Origin: Marinomonas aquiplantarum | GTDB taxonomy: Bacteria; Pseudomonadota; Gammaproteobacteria; Pseudomonadales; Marinomonadaceae | DNA: 64,000 nt | Assembly: GCF_003314975.1 (NCBI RefSeq) | Contig: NZ_QNRF01000010.1 | Span: 26,187 to 90,186 of the forward strand | Direction of reading: 5' to 3' | Part shown: positions 28,525 to 39,307 of the stretch, piece after piece | How the letters are laid out: the number at the start of each line of letters is the position of its first letter | Position numbering within the stretch: position 1 is the first letter of the stretch | Program-made: the position numbers and the translations under genes | Notes under the pieces: generated by a model | What the model was told of the DNA's origin: nothing | Databases searched by the model: none | What the model saw: the letters and a program-made list of their open reading frames with translations, nothing else

Positions 28525-30033
28525 TTACATAGGGTGCATCATATCACTAGCTTGCACCGTCTCAACAGAAGCCTTGTTTTCATCGTTACGGCTGCCTTCT
28601 AAGTTCGTTAGATACTCTAAGTCAATATTGCCTGCAATGTAGGTTGCATCAAACACTGATGTATCAAACTCCCGTACTTCTGAGTGTTTCTCATCGATAC
28701 ACGCTTCAATCAAATCCTGCAAATCTTGGAAAATCAGTTTATCTGCTCCAATTAACTCACAAATTTCATCGACATTACGGTTATGAGCGATTAGCTCTTT
28801 CGCCGCAGGCATATCAATACCGTATACGTTAGGGTAACGAACTTCAGGGGCCGCCGAGGCGATATACACTTTCTTCGCGCCCGCCTCTCTTGCCATCTCA
28901 ATGATTTCTTTACTGGTCGTACCGCGCACAATCGAATCATCGACCAATAAAACCGTTTTGTCTTTGAATTCAAATGGCACTGGGTTCAATTTCTGACGAA
29001 CCGATTTTTTACGAACCGATTGGCCTGGCATGATAAAGGTACGACCAATATAGCGGTTCTTCACCAAGCCTTCACGGAATGGGATATTGAGTGTCTGTGC
29101 TATTTGTAACGCAGCGGTGCGGCTGGTATCCGGAATCGGGATCACTACATCGATATCGTGATCTTGCCATTCGCGGCGAATCTTTTCGGCCAAACGGTCA
29201 CCCATGTTCATGCGAGCTTTATAAACCGAAATACTGTCAATCACTGTGTCTGGACGAGCAAAATACACATATTCAAACAAACAAGGACGAGGGGCTTTTT
29301 TCGGTGTGCACTGACGAACATGGACATTGTGATTCACATCAAAAAAGATGGCTTCACCTGGCTCTATATCACGCTCAAGTTTGAATCCTGCCGCATCCAA
29401 AGCAACACTTTCAGACGCCACCATGTATTCAATTCCATTGTCAGTTTGGCGAGAGCCATAAATCAAAGGACGAATACCATCAGGGTCACGGAAAGCAAGA
29501 ATGCCGTAGCCAGTAATCAATGCGACGACCGCATAACCACCTTCAATGCGGTGATAAACACGCTCCAAAGCATTGAAGATATCATCAGGTTTAGGTACTA
29601 GTTTGCCTTCTTCATGAAGTTCATGGGCAAGAACGTTAACCAAAACTTCTGAGTCTGACGTCGTGTTAATGTGACGCAGATCCGATTCAAAGACTTCCTG
29701 CTTCAACTTCGCCGTATTCGTCAAATTGCCATTATGCGCTAACGAAATACCGTAAGGGGAGTTTACATAGAATGGTTGAGCCTCTGCTGAACTAGAGGTG
29801 CCAGCGGTTGGGTAACGAACATGGCCAATACCAATGTTACCCAATAATTTTTTCATATGACGAGTGCGAAATACTTCACTCACCGGACCATTGTCTTTGC
29901 GCAAACATAAACGTCCATTATGGCTGGTCACCATACCTGCAGCATCCTGCCCACGATGCTGAAGAAGGGTTAACGCATCAAAAATTGACTGATTAACCAC
30001 CGACGTGCCTACGACACCAACGATACCACACAT
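28525..30033 (-). CDS. purF: Amidophosphoribosyltransferase
   Basis: First committed step of purine synthesis: PRPP plus glutamine to phosphoribosylamine. The N-terminal nucleophile C2 (MCGIVGVVG), [20 protein letters not shown] and AHNGNLTN mark the Ntn glutaminase domain. The PRPP loop is [14 protein letters not shown]. The length of 502 is normal. It is the last gene before the terminator, 81 nt after cvpA, the same pair as in E. coli and Pseudomonas. Confidence 0.96.
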   Translation of the reverse strand: MCGIVGVVGTSVVNQSIFDALTLLQHRGQDAAGMVTSHNGRLCLRKDNGPVSEVFRTRHMKKLLGNIGIGHVRYPTAGTSSSAEAQPFYVNSPYGISLAHNGNLTNTAKLKQEVFESDLRHINTTSDSEVLVNVLAHELHEEGKLVPKPDDIFNALERVYHRIEGGYAVVALITGYGILAFRDPDGIRPLIYGSRQTDNGIEYMVASESVALDAAGFKLERDIEPGEAIFFDVNHNVHVRQCTPKKAPRPCLFEYVYFARPDTVIDSISVYKARMNMGDRLAEKIRREWQDHDIDVVIPIPDTSRTAALQIAQTLNIPFREGLVKNRYIGRTFIMPGQSVRKKSVRQKLNPVPFEFKDKTVLLVDDSIVRGTTSKEIIEMAREAGAKKVYIASAAPEVRYPNVYGIDMPAAKELIAHNRNVDEICELIGADKLIFQDLQDLIEACIDEKHSEVREFDTSVFDATYIAGNIDLEYLTNLEGSRNDENKASVETVQASDMMHPM

Positions 30034-30114
30034 TATCTAGATCCTCGTGTTGGGGAATTGCGACTTGATAAGCCGCACGATTTTCTCTCTAATTTTCAAT
30101 CACTTATTAAGCGA

Positions 30115-30630
30115 TTAATTACTCAGGGCGCGCTCAATGAGAGCCGGATCAATCAGTTCCGAACTCTTGCCTAACATATCACGCGTCCAATCATTCAACT
30201 GCCCTAACTGAGGGATCAATTGCGATGTTTTCCAAAAATCTGTTTCTTGAATGGCTGGACTCAAACTCAACAAGGAGACAAACGCCACCACAATTAAGCT
30301 ACCACGTGCAAAACCAAACAACATGCCCATGACTCGATCGGTGCTGGATAACCCAGTCACCTGAATCAAGGATCCCAATAAAAAGCTCACTAACGCACCC
30401 ACCACTAAGGAAGCAACGAACAGAGAAATAAAGGCAACGATATAGCGAATCTGATCATTTTGTACTTGCTCAATCAGCAGAGATTGCATCTGATCCGAAA
30501 ACTTCACCGCCACCACAAAAGCAATCACCCAAGTTAATAAGGATAATACCTCTTTGACAAAGCCTCTTTTCAAACTTAACAAAGACGACATCACTACTAC
30601 TGCAATGATCAACCAATCAACTGTTGCCAT
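30115..30630 (-). CDS. cvpA: CvpA family membrane protein
   Basis: A 171-residue inner-membrane protein with four predicted helices at about 5-22, 25-43, 64-88 and 101-120. The N-terminal DWLIIAVVVMSSLLSLKRG and the VMGMLFGFARGSLIVV segment are typical of CvpA/colicin V production proteins. Its cellular role is linked to envelope integrity and purF-associated expression. It lies between the SPOR gene and purF in the conserved order. Confidence 0.9.
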   Translation of the reverse strand: MATVDWLIIAVVVMSSLLSLKRGFVKEVLSLLTWVIAFVVAVKFSDQMQSLLIEQVQNDQIRYIVAFISLFVASLVVGALVSFLLGSLIQVTGLSSTDRVMGMLFGFARGSLIVVAFVSLLSLSPAIQETDFWKTSQLIPQLGQLNDWTRDMLGKSSELIDPALIERALSN

Positions 30631-30719
30631 TAATAACCTTGCTCCATGAACATGCTCGAATCGCGAGGGAGTGTATCAGATGATCACTTGATTCCAAATA
30701 CTGTTAAAGACAAGTGACA

Positions 30720-31280
30720 TTAATTCACTGAATACTTCACTACAAGACCCGCTAAACCAAATTCTTTTTTGATGTCATCACGAATTTTTTTGGAGGTATC
30801 TCGTTTAAACTCAGGTCCAACAAAAACCTTATATAAAGAGTTTGTCGTCATACTGTAGGCGTCATAATTCGCCTTTTTCAATTTCTCAACTAAACGCGTC
30901 GCATTGTTTTTACTTTTAAAGGTGGCGATTTGAACAGCCCAACGATCTGCCACTTTTTTAGGCTCAGTCTTAGCCGTTTTTACGGGCTCTGGCGCTTTCA
31001 CTTCTTGTTTAGGCTGCGTCGCTGACGGTGTAACAGACTTTGCAAGTGGAATGAGCTGAATGTCTTGCGGGGCTTTCTCGGCTTCTTCTGTCGCAATCTC
31101 TTGAGCCGACTTAACTGGTGCAATGTCTACCACTTCAAATGCCGGTGGTTCAGAAACCACCACCTGCATGTCCAATTCAGGTGGTCGCTCACCATCTAAC
31201 ACTAATGGCAGCACAATGGCGGCAGACGCTACCATCAAGCCCGCGCCAATCAAACGATAAGTCAAACGTCTGTCAATCAT
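30720..31280 (-). CDS. SPOR-domain protein (DedD-like)
   Basis: An inner-membrane protein with a cytoplasmic start (MIDRRLTYRLIG), one TM helix at about 10-27, a proline/lysine/glutamate-rich linker to about residue 110, and a C-terminal SPOR domain (RWAVQIATFKSKNNATRLVEKL to the end). SPOR domains bind denuded peptidoglycan at the division septum. The position between folC and cvpA equals that of dedD in E. coli. Its ATG overlaps the folC stop in an ATGA arrangement. Confidence 0.88.
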   Translation of the reverse strand: MIDRRLTYRLIGAGLMVASAAIVLPLVLDGERPPELDMQVVVSEPPAFEVVDIAPVKSAQEIATEEAEKAPQDIQLIPLAKSVTPSATQPKQEVKAPEPVKTAKTEPKKVADRWAVQIATFKSKNNATRLVEKLKKANYDAYSMTTNSLYKVFVGPEFKRDTSKKIRDDIKKEFGLAGLVVKYSVN

Positions 31281-32527
31281 AAATCATTCTTTCCCTTGGC
31301 GAATTGTAGATAGTCAGAAACTGTGACAAAAGACCCAAAAACAACCAACGAACGCCCTTCTTGTCTTGCTTGTTCAGTCGCACTGATCAAAGCACTAGCC
31401 ATGCTAGAGTAGCACCGAGCACTGACCTCAAGTGGCGTCAAATGCGTCACCAACTCTTGCGCTTTTGCACCTCTAGGCCCTGCCAAATCAGTACAATGCC
31501 AAGTCGAAAAAGAATTGGCAAGAATGGACACGACTGAGGCAATGTCTTTGTCATGCAACATACCACACACCGCAATGGGTTGCGTATCAAACGCAGCTAA
31601 TCGCTGTTGTAACTCAATAGCAGCCTCTGGATTATGGGCCACATCAATATACACATCAGGTTGCTGAGATACCTTTTGAAAACGCCCTGTCAATTCGGCA
31701 CTGGCAAATAACGCTGCCAAATCGGATGCCTTCGGCTCTAACCCCATGTAGGTCAACACCGCCACGACGGTGGCGGCATTTTGCAATGGCAAAGACGGAA
31801 TCGGCAGATCATCATATTGATGTTCGTCATTCTGCCAAGACCATGTCTTTTGTTTAGCCGAAAACTGAAAATCAACGCCTTTTTGTTTTAGCACAGCGCC
31901 AATATCAGCAGCGGTATCCGCAATCCCCTTAGGCGGGGTTACAACACCACTAACTAACAATTTTCCTTCACGCGCGATACCTGTTTTTTCACAAGCAATG
32001 ACATCAATATCATCACCCAGCCAATCAACATGATCGAGTGCAATGGACGTCACTACCGCTACATCCGCATCAACCATATTCACCGAATCAAGTCGTCCGC
32101 CTAAGCCTACTTCCAATACCCAGTAATCCAGTTCAGATTGGTCAAACACCCAAAGGGCAGCCAAGGTACTAAACTCAAAATAGGTTAACGGGATATCTGC
32201 ACGCAACTGCTCGATCAACTCAAACGCTTGGCAAATCAAAGCGTCTTCACAAGGCTGGTTGTTTAGGGCGATACGTTCATTGAAATGAAGAAAATGTGGG
32301 GAAGTGTAGGTACCGACAGAATACCCTTGAGACACCAAATATTGGGTCAGCATGGCACAAGTGGAACCTTTGCCGTTGGTACCAGCAACGGTAATCACCT
32401 TATGCTTAGGGCGTTTTAAGCCCAGTTTTGCTAAGACTTTATTCCCTCTTTCTAGACCTAACTCAATCTCAGAGGGATGTTGGCTCTCAATGTATGAGAG
32501 CCAATCCGCTAATGACGTTGGCGTCAT
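31277..32527 (-). CDS. folC: Dihydrofolate synthase/folylpolyglutamate synthase
   Basis: Bifunctional Mur-ligase-like enzyme that adds glutamate to dihydropteroate and to folates. The ATP P-loop is VAGTNGKGST, followed by YTSPHFLHFNERI, the metal-site LEVGLGGRLDSVN, ALDHVDWLG, and the C-terminal domain motifs DVAHNPEA and CGMLHDKD. The length of 416 is standard. It begins 4 nt after accD and overlaps the SPOR gene. Confidence 0.94.
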   Translation of the reverse strand: MTPTSLADWLSYIESQHPSEIELGLERGNKVLAKLGLKRPKHKVITVAGTNGKGSTCAMLTQYLVSQGYSVGTYTSPHFLHFNERIALNNQPCEDALICQAFELIEQLRADIPLTYFEFSTLAALWVFDQSELDYWVLEVGLGGRLDSVNMVDADVAVVTSIALDHVDWLGDDIDVIACEKTGIAREGKLLVSGVVTPPKGIADTAADIGAVLKQKGVDFQFSAKQKTWSWQNDEHQYDDLPIPSLPLQNAATVVAVLTYMGLEPKASDLAALFASAELTGRFQKVSQQPDVYIDVAHNPEAAIELQQRLAAFDTQPIAVCGMLHDKDIASVVSILANSFSTWHCTDLAGPRGAKAQELVTHLTPLEVSARCYSSMASALISATEQARQEGRSLVVFGSFVTVSDYLQFAKGKNDL

Positions 32528-32531
32528 TTAA

Positions 32532-33401
32532 TTATGCAACCTTGTGTTTGGTCAACAACGACAATACATTAAACAAGCGATCACGCATTTCATCACGTTT
32601 GATAATGGTATCCAACGCGCCTTTATCCAATAGGAATTCACTGCGCTGGAAGCCTTCTGGCAACTTCTCACGAACTGTTTGCTCAATTACACGAGGGCCA
32701 GCAAAACCGATCAATGCGTTTGGTTCAGCAACGTTCAGGTCACCTAGCATTGCCAACGAAGCCGATACACCACCGAACACTGGATCTGTCATCACAGAAA
32801 TGTAAGGAATTCCTTCTTGCTTCATGCGCTCAAGACCGGCACTGGTTTTGGCCATCTGCATCAAAGAAATCAAAGCTTCTTGCATACGTGCACCACCACT
32901 GGCAGAGAAACACACCAATGGGATACGCTTTTCAAGACAAACGTTTACAGCTTGAATAAAGCGCTCCCCCACGATGGCACCCATGGAACCACCAAGGAAA
33001 CTGAATTCAAACGCCACCGCCACTACAGGCATACCGTTCAATTCACCCTGCATCGCGACCAAAGCATCTTTTTCGCCCGTTGCTTTTTGAGCATCGGCAA
33101 TACGATCTTTGTAGCGCTTAGAGTCTTTGAATTTCAATTTGTCTTCTGGCTCTAGGTGCGCACCAATTTCAGTACGACCCTCTTTATCTAAAAAGATGTC
33201 CAAACGACGACGCGCATTGACACGCAAATGATGATTACACTTAGGGCAAACATCCAGATTTTTTTCTAACTCTGGGCGATACAAAACGTTTTCACATTTT
33301 GGGCACTTCTTCCAAAGACCTTCTGGCACAGAGCCAGATGATGTACGTCGTGATTCACTACGCACAATGGAAGGTACAAACTTATCTAACCAGCTACTCA
33401 T
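32532..33401 (-). CDS. accD: Acetyl-CoA carboxylase carboxyltransferase, beta subunit
   Basis: Makes malonyl-CoA together with AccA. The N-terminal zinc ribbon has C33, C36, C52 and C55 in CPKC...CPKC. The crotonase-like core shows [27 protein letters not shown] and the conserved [13 protein letters not shown]. At 289 residues it is the usual size. It lies 32 nt after trpA and 4 nt before folC. Confidence 0.95.
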   Translation of the reverse strand: MSSWLDKFVPSIVRSESRRTSSGSVPEGLWKKCPKCENVLYRPELEKNLDVCPKCNHHLRVNARRRLDIFLDKEGRTEIGAHLEPEDKLKFKDSKRYKDRIADAQKATGEKDALVAMQGELNGMPVVAVAFEFSFLGGSMGAIVGERFIQAVNVCLEKRIPLVCFSASGGARMQEALISLMQMAKTSAGLERMKQEGIPYISVMTDPVFGGVSASLAMLGDLNVAEPNALIGFAGPRVIEQTVREKLPEGFQRSEFLLDKGALDTIIKRDEMRDRLFNVLSLLTKHKVA

Positions 33402-33433
33402 TTATTTCTCCATACTTCTGTATTTGCTGCCAC

Positions 33434-34240
33434 TCAGGCGTCCATTTCACTACGCATTGGAGTCAAAATTGCCCCCAGAGCGTCAGCTATATATTCTTTT
33501 TGTTGATCTTTATTTTCAGCAATGCAGTTCACTAATACGCTGCCGACAATGACACCATCAGAGCAACGACTCACGGCGGCGGCAGTTTTTGCATCGCGAA
33601 TGCCAAAGCCCACCCCAATAGGTAAAGATGTCACACTACGTAGGGTATCTACATGCTGTTTAACACTGTCCACGTCCAACTCACTGGAGCCTGTTACGCC
33701 TTTTACTGAAACGTAATAAACATAACCAGACGCCAAGTCGCAAATTTTCTTTGCTCGCTCAAGTGTGGTGGTCGGTGACAATAAGTAAATCAGATCAATC
33801 TCATTTTGTCGGAAGCATTCTACTACATCTGTCGCCTCTTCAGGAGTCAGATCTACTAATAAAACGCCATCTACCCCTGCTTCTTTTGCTGCATCGGCAA
33901 ATTTTTGATAACCAAAAAACTCAATCGGGTTTAAATACCCCATCAAAACAATTGGGGTCGTACTATTGCCTTGTCTAAACTCAGCAATAATTTCCAATAC
34001 TTTTCGAACACTGGTGCCCGCCGCTAAACTGCGCTCACAGGCAAGCTGAATAACCGGACCATCCGCCATCGGATCAGAGAACGGCATACCAATCTCGATC
34101 ACATCTGCACCCGCATCCACTAAAGCATTCATAATGGTCACTGTATGCTCAGGAGATGGATCGCCTGCCGTGATGTATGGAATGAGCGCCTTTTTACCAG
34201 ATTTTTCTAAATTTTCAAAACATTGCTTTATGCGACTCAT
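33434..34240 (-). CDS. trpA: Tryptophan synthase alpha subunit
   Basis: Cleaves indole-3-glycerol phosphate to indole. Signatures: [33 protein letters not shown] (catalytic Glu, first Asp), [14 protein letters not shown] (second catalytic Asp), [10 protein letters not shown] and GVGFGIRDA. At 268 residues it is the normal size. ATGA overlap with the trpB stop couples the two subunits. Placement between trpB and accD is unlike Pseudomonas, where trpBA is elsewhere. Confidence 0.95.
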   Translation of the reverse strand: MSRIKQCFENLEKSGKKALIPYITAGDPSPEHTVTIMNALVDAGADVIEIGMPFSDPMADGPVIQLACERSLAAGTSVRKVLEIIAEFRQGNSTTPIVLMGYLNPIEFFGYQKFADAAKEAGVDGVLLVDLTPEEATDVVECFRQNEIDLIYLLSPTTTLERAKKICDLASGYVYYVSVKGVTGSSELDVDSVKQHVDTLRSVTSLPIGVGFGIRDAKTAAAVSRCSDGVIVGSVLVNCIAENKDQQKEYIADALGAILTPMRSEMDA

Positions 34241-35448
34241 ACTTCAATCCCATCCAATTCAGCAACCGTCAAAATATCTTTATCGCCACGCCCAGACAAA
34301 TTTACAACAACGACTTGGTCTGGAGACATGGTCGCCGCGAGTTTCATACCATAAGCCACAGCATGACTGGACTCCAATGCTGGCATAATACCTTCAAGGC
34401 GCGTTAAGTCTCGGAACGCATCCATGGCTTCATCATCATTAATGGCCACATAATGAGCACGACCCACATCTTTTAACCAAGCATGTTCTGGTCCTACACC
34501 TGGGTAATCCAACCCAGCCGAGATAGAATGAGTACCGATAATTTGCCCATCATCGTCTGCCATGACATAAGTTCGATTACCGTGCAGGACACCTGGACGA
34601 CCAGCAGATAACGGCGCAGCGTGACGCCCAGTTTCAAGACCATCACCACCCGCCTCAACACCGTACATGGCCACAGACTCATCCTCAATAAAAGGATGAA
34701 ACATTCCAATCGCATTAGAACCGCCACCAACACAAGCGACAACCGCATCAGGCAAACGCCCTTCATGCTCAATACATTGCTGCTTCGTCTCACGGCCAAT
34801 AATCGCCTGAAAATCACGAACCAACTTAGGATAAGGATGAGGACCTGCCGCCGTACCTATGATGTAAAAGGTATCATCCACATTGCCAACCCAGTAACGC
34901 ATGGCCTCATTCAACGCGTCTTTCAGAGTTTGCGTACCGGACTCAACAGAAATCACTTCTGCGCCCAACAGCTTCATACGATAGACATTAAGAGACTGAC
35001 GACGGATGTCCTCTGCGCCCATAAACACTTTGCATTTCAAACCAAGACGAGCCGCCACCGTCGCCGAAGCCACACCATGCTGCCCAGCCCCAGTTTCCGC
35101 AATAATATTGGGCTTACCCATATGTTTCGCCAATAAGGCTTGACCTATGGTGTTGTTAATTTTATGCGCCCCTGTGTGGTTCAAATCTTCACGTTTTAAG
35201 TAGATCTTCGCCCCACCGGCTTTTTGTGTCAGACGTTCAGCAAAGTACAAAGGTGAAGGTCGCCCAACGTAATGAGCCAAATCGTAATCAAACGCGGCTT
35301 GGAAATCCGCATCCTTTGATAAGGTTTCATACATTTTCGACAAATCATCCAATGCCGACATCAGTGTTTCGGAAACAAACACACCACCATAATCACCAAA
35401 ACGCCCATGTTCATCCGGCAAATTGATATGATCTTTCTTGCTATCCAC
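34237..35448 (-). CDS. trpB: Tryptophan synthase beta subunit
   Basis: PLP enzyme that joins indole and serine. It has the PLP lysine in HTGAHKINN, the ammonium/indole tunnel motif ETGAGQHG, the phosphate-binding GGGSNA and the late [13 protein letters not shown]. The length of 403 is usual. It overlaps trpF by 8 nt upstream and trpA by 4 nt downstream, so trpFBA is one translational block. Confidence 0.95.
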   Translation of the reverse strand: MDSKKDHINLPDEHGRFGDYGGVFVSETLMSALDDLSKMYETLSKDADFQAAFDYDLAHYVGRPSPLYFAERLTQKAGGAKIYLKREDLNHTGAHKINNTIGQALLAKHMGKPNIIAETGAGQHGVASATVAARLGLKCKVFMGAEDIRRQSLNVYRMKLLGAEVISVESGTQTLKDALNEAMRYWVGNVDDTFYIIGTAAGPHPYPKLVRDFQAIIGRETKQQCIEHEGRLPDAVVACVGGGSNAIGMFHPFIEDESVAMYGVEAGGDGLETGRHAAPLSAGRPGVLHGNRTYVMADDDGQIIGTHSISAGLDYPGVGPEHAWLKDVGRAHYVAINDDEAMDAFRDLTRLEGIMPALESSHAVAYGMKLAATMSPDQVVVVNLSGRGDKDILTVAELDGIEV

Positions 35449-36058
35449 GTTTTGCTCCCGTTATAAACTCTGTCACTTTCAAATTATTTTTGATGCCTTT
35501 TGATTGCTCAACACCACCACTCACATCAACCGCATAAGGTGACACTTGAGTCACCGCTTGAGTGACATTATCTGGCGTTAAGCCACCCGCCAATACAATA
35601 GGTTTAGGCAAATCACTGGGTATCAACGACCAGTTAAAGGTTTCACCTGTGCCACCTGGAATTCCTTTCTTATAAGCATCCAACAGAATAGCACTTGCGC
35701 TGGGGTATTGTGACACATTGAGGGCAATGTCATCACCCTCTTTCACCCGTAAGGCCTTCATATAATGACGCTGATAAGACACGCATTCAGCCTCAGTTTC
35801 ATGGCCATGAAATTGAATCATCCAACGGGCACTGGAGCCAATAACCGACTCAATCAGACTTTTTCCCGCGTCAACAAACAACGCCACTGGCACCACGAAT
35901 GGCGGCAACTGAGCCACAATATCATTCGCCACATCAGGGCTGACATAACGCGGGCTTTTTTCATAAAAAACAAAGCCCAAAGCATCCGCGCCCGCTTCAC
36001 AAGCCGATAGCGCATCCGCTAAATTAGTAATTCCACAGATTTTAACTCGACAACTCAT
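35441..36058 (-). CDS. trpF: Phosphoribosylanthranilate isomerase
   Basis: TIM-barrel isomerase of the tryptophan pathway. [11 protein letters not shown] near the N-terminus carries the catalytic cysteine; [40 protein letters not shown] and [10 protein letters not shown] follow in family order. At 205 residues it is complete. It overlaps truA by 17 nt and trpB by 8 nt. Confidence 0.94.
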   Translation of the reverse strand: MSCRVKICGITNLADALSACEAGADALGFVFYEKSPRYVSPDVANDIVAQLPPFVVPVALFVDAGKSLIESVIGSSARWMIQFHGHETEAECVSYQRHYMKALRVKEGDDIALNVSQYPSASAILLDAYKKGIPGGTGETFNWSLIPSDLPKPIVLAGGLTPDNVTQAVTQVSPYAVDVSGGVEQSKGIKNNLKVTEFITGAKRG

Positions 36059-36866
36059 AACGGGACTCGTCTACAAAGGGTAAAAAATGAGGGCCTAATT
36101 TGCACACAGGCACATTAAAATGTTTTGGGTATTCAGCATCAACAAAATACAAACCGTATGGCGGTGCAGTAATACCGCCTTTCGCTCTGTCTTTAGCATC
36201 TAATACTTGTTGTGCCCATTCCAGCGGCTGCTCACCAGCACCTATCGTCATCAACACACCGGCAAAGTTTCGTATCATGTGATGCAGAAAAGCATTCGCT
36301 CGTACATCCAAAACGATGTACTGACCCAATTGATGAACGTCAAAATTCAAGATGGTTCGAACTGGTGTATTGGCTTGACAACCAACCGCACGAAAAGACG
36401 TAAAATCATGCGTACCAATAAAGGTCGCAGCGGCTTGTCGCATGACATTGACATCAAGTGACTTGTAAGTCCAAGTCACTCCTTTAGCCAAAATAGCCGG
36501 ACAAAAATCTGCTTGATAGATCACATAACGATAGCGGCGACTTAAAGCACTGAATCGAGCATGAAAGTCATCCTCTACATAACGGGCCGCCACAACGGTA
36601 ATATCATCAGGAAGGTATGTGTTAACACCCAAAGTCCAAGCTCGCTCATTTCGCTCCGCTTGAGTCTCAAAATGCACAACTTGCGCACTGGCATGAACAC
36701 CTGAGTCTGTGCGCCCTGCGCATACAACTTTTACCGTATGATTGGCGATCACAGACAAGGCTTTTTCTAAATTTTCTTGAACACTTGGAACATCAAACTT
36801 TTGGGCTTGCCAGCCCTTATACGCTGAGCCGTTATACTCAACGACCAGTACTACTTTCTTAGTCAC
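36042..36866 (-). CDS. truA: tRNA pseudouridine(38-40) synthase
   Basis: Modifies uridines 38-40 in the anticodon stem of many tRNAs. The catalytic Asp54 is in AGRTDSGVHA, preceded by VEYNGSAYKGWQ and followed by RRYRYVI and FLHHMIRNFAGVL. At 274 residues it is the normal size. The start overlaps the end of fimV by 8 nt; fimV-truA-trpF is the conserved Pseudomonas order. Confidence 0.95.
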   Translation of the reverse strand: MTKKVVLVVEYNGSAYKGWQAQKFDVPSVQENLEKALSVIANHTVKVVCAGRTDSGVHASAQVVHFETQAERNERAWTLGVNTYLPDDITVVAARYVEDDFHARFSALSRRYRYVIYQADFCPAILAKGVTWTYKSLDVNVMRQAAATFIGTHDFTSFRAVGCQANTPVRTILNFDVHQLGQYIVLDVRANAFLHHMIRNFAGVLMTIGAGEQPLEWAQQVLDAKDRAKGGITAPPYGLYFVDAEYPKHFNVPVCKLGPHFLPFVDESRYELSS

Positions 36867-39117
36867 TTGGGAACATGCGCTCCATCATACTTTGTGCTTC
36901 GGCAATTTGCTGTTCATTACCGGATTCAACCACATCTTCTAAAATTACACGAGCACCTTCTTCGTCACCCATATCCATATAGGCTCTTGCCAGATCAAGT
37001 TTGGTTGCAACTTCATCACCACTGGCATCAAAGAAATCAAACTCTTCTTCATCATCACTTATTGCTTCATCCGAAGCCGCTTCAGCCTCACCAAAAGCTG
37101 GCACATCGATCTCTTCGACCTCGTCCTGCATTTCAGCAAGTGTTTCTTCAATAGAATTTTCCACACTGTCGTCTGGCACACCATTGAAGATCGCAGATTC
37201 ATCTACATCTTCTTGCTCAGTGTCTTCTAACAAATTTGAAACAAAAGACTCTTCTTCACTGTCAATTTGAAGATCGTCTGGTGCGGTAAATTCGGATAGA
37301 TCGTCTTCCGCTTCTGCTTCTGGTTCATCCAAAGAATCAAATTCATCCAGTTCAGGCTCCATGGTTGGGATATCATCACCATCAAACGCCTCTTCAGCAG
37401 AACTCTCTTCATCGGCCAAATCCAATACAGGATCAGGCAGATCATCGATATCTTCGAACCCAGGAAACTCTTCTTCAGGCTCATCAGCATTTTCAAGAAT
37501 GTCTTCTGCAGCCGCCTCTTCCTCAAAGCCCATATCCATGTCATCGGCTACTTCTGGGAAATCAGTTGAAGCAACCTCTTCATCAAAAGCATTAAAATCC
37601 TCAGGCTCGTCTTCAGGGGTATCAAAGTCGAATGCAAAAGGGTCTTCTTCTGCTAGCTCTTCTTTCGCTTCTGGCTCATCAATAGCTTCATCTAACGCCA
37701 CCGCCGCAACCGGTGCTGCAGCCACTGCTGCGGTAGATAAATCAAATTCATCCTTTTTTGCGCTGTCGACATCCTCAATTTGTTTCTTACCCGAGCGGCG
37801 CATAATTAAGCCGATCAAGAAACCCAACAGAAGCAATACGCCGGCGCCAATTGACAAGATGATAGGATTACCAAAAATGGTATTCATCAAGGAGTCCGCT
37901 TCCGCCTGTTCTTTCTCGCGGCGAATTTGGTCGGCTTCCAAAAGCTGATCGACGGTATTTTTTTGCTCTTGTAACGCCTGTTGAGCACTGGCGAATTGCT
38001 GCTGCAACTCTGCCATTTGTTTATCTTTTAGACTAATTAGCTTTTCAAGGGTTTCTAATTGTTTATTGAGGTCCGTTAGCTTGTCAGACAGCTCGCCTTT
38101 TTCACGCTTCTCTTTGTCTAGCATTTCTTGTGACGCGGACAACTCACTCTTCAACGAGTTAACCATCGCACTGTTGCTGTCACCAGCATTAGAACTGGAG
38201 TCTTTTTCTGGCAACACACTTTGCCCGGCCGCCAAAGTAAGTTGGTCGCCTGTTTTTTCAGCGGCAGTCGCGGCAGGCTTAGCTTCAGCTTGAGTATTAA
38301 GTTGTGCTTGCTCAACGTTTCCTTGATCACCCTTCGCGGCTTTCAAAGCCATCCAAGCATCATGCTGACGCTGAAACTCAGCTTTGGAAACATTGTTATT
38401 AAACAGGGCAATTTGCTCTTGTGTCGGCAGGCGCAATACCGCACCTTCCTTGAGCAAGTTGATGTTGTCAGAATAGAACGCGTCTTTATTCAACGCCTGA
38501 ATCGCCATCATCGTTTGATAAATGGTCAATTGATTAGTAGGACGATTGCGACCAGCAATAGACCAAAGAGTGTTCCCTTTGACCACATCAAGTTCCGCTT
38601 GAATAGGCATGTTTTCAGCCGCAGCTGTTGCCTCAGCAAACGTTGATGTGTCCGTTGTTTGATTACTTGCAGGCGCAGATGTGACAGGCGCAGCTTGTAC
38701 TACCTCACTTTGCGCTTTATCTACCAACGCCGTTTGATTTAGCGGCACTTGGTATTCTCGCACCACTTGACCACTCGGCCAACGAGCAGCTAACACAAAA
38801 TGCAACTCATCCACCATCAGTGGACGATCAGAGGAAACGGAAACGACAAAGTCGCCATTTTCTTGTGCCACATCAAACTTCAGTTGAGATAAAACACGCG
38901 TTGGCATAAAGCCAGCCTGACGAAATTCACTTTCGCTGCCTAAGCGCACCAAAATATCGTCACTGGTTAATGCGCCCACATCAGAAAGCTCAATTTTCCC
39001 GCGGTATGGCTCATTTAAGCTTGACTGCGAGGTTAACTCACCCAACTCTAGCGCGTAACTGCTGGAGACATATAAAGCTCCAGACACAGCAATACTGACG
39101 AGGGTTTTTCTGAGCAT
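36859..39117 (-). CDS. fimV: FimV-like polar hub protein
   Basis: Peptidoglycan-associated inner-membrane protein that organises polar type IV pilus and chemotaxis functions. In order: signal peptide (residues 1-23), a beta-rich N-terminal domain with LGELTSQSSLNEPYRG, a LysM-like VVKGNTLWSIAGRNRPT, a coiled coil, one TM helix (IILSIGAGVLLLLGFLIGLI), a very acidic D/E-rich cytoplasmic region, and the conserved C-terminal TPR segment KLDLARAYMDMGDEEGAR. The ATG at 39117 with AAGGGAAG upstream is preferred to an upstream start that would precede the signal peptide. The length is 752. Confidence 0.92.
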   Translation of the reverse strand: MLRKTLVSIAVSGALYVSSSYALELGELTSQSSLNEPYRGKIELSDVGALTSDDILVRLGSESEFRQAGFMPTRVLSQLKFDVAQENGDFVVSVSSDRPLMVDELHFVLAARWPSGQVVREYQVPLNQTALVDKAQSEVVQAAPVTSAPASNQTTDTSTFAEATAAAENMPIQAELDVVKGNTLWSIAGRNRPTNQLTIYQTMMAIQALNKDAFYSDNINLLKEGAVLRLPTQEQIALFNNNVSKAEFQRQHDAWMALKAAKGDQGNVEQAQLNTQAEAKPAATAAEKTGDQLTLAAGQSVLPEKDSSSNAGDSNSAMVNSLKSELSASQEMLDKEKREKGELSDKLTDLNKQLETLEKLISLKDKQMAELQQQFASAQQALQEQKNTVDQLLEADQIRREKEQAEADSLMNTIFGNPIILSIGAGVLLLLGFLIGLIMRRSGKKQIEDVDSAKKDEFDLSTAAVAAAPVAAVALDEAIDEPEAKEELAEEDPFAFDFDTPEDEPEDFNAFDEEVASTDFPEVADDMDMGFEEEAAAEDILENADEPEEEFPGFEDIDDLPDPVLDLADEESSAEEAFDGDDIPTMEPELDEFDSLDEPEAEAEDDLSEFTAPDDLQIDSEEESFVSNLLEDTEQEDVDESAIFNGVPDDSVENSIEETLAEMQDEVEEIDVPAFGEAEAASDEAISDDEEEFDFFDASGDEVATKLDLARAYMDMGDEEGARVILEDVVESGNEQQIAEAQSMMERMFPSD

Positions 39118-39307
39118 AAGCTTCCCTTTATTTACGAATAACGGACACAAATATTAAACAAGTATCTTACACAGGTGAGCATTTATCAATAGCTTTAGAA
39201 TCAATGGTTTGGACTAAATGAGTTAGGCTGACTTTTTCGCTCAATATTTACACAAAAGACGCATTCTTAAAAAACGAATGACCGCTCTAGAATCCCCTCT
39301 CAAAAAG

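Noticed and set aside
29158..29601. 147-codon plus-strand ORF within purF
   Set aside because: Antisense to the conserved PurF coding region with no supporting signals.
37001..37948. Long serine-rich plus-strand ORFs opposite fimV
   Set aside because: They are antisense shadows of the acidic D/E-rich region of FimV, whose codons read as Ser/Gly on the other strand.
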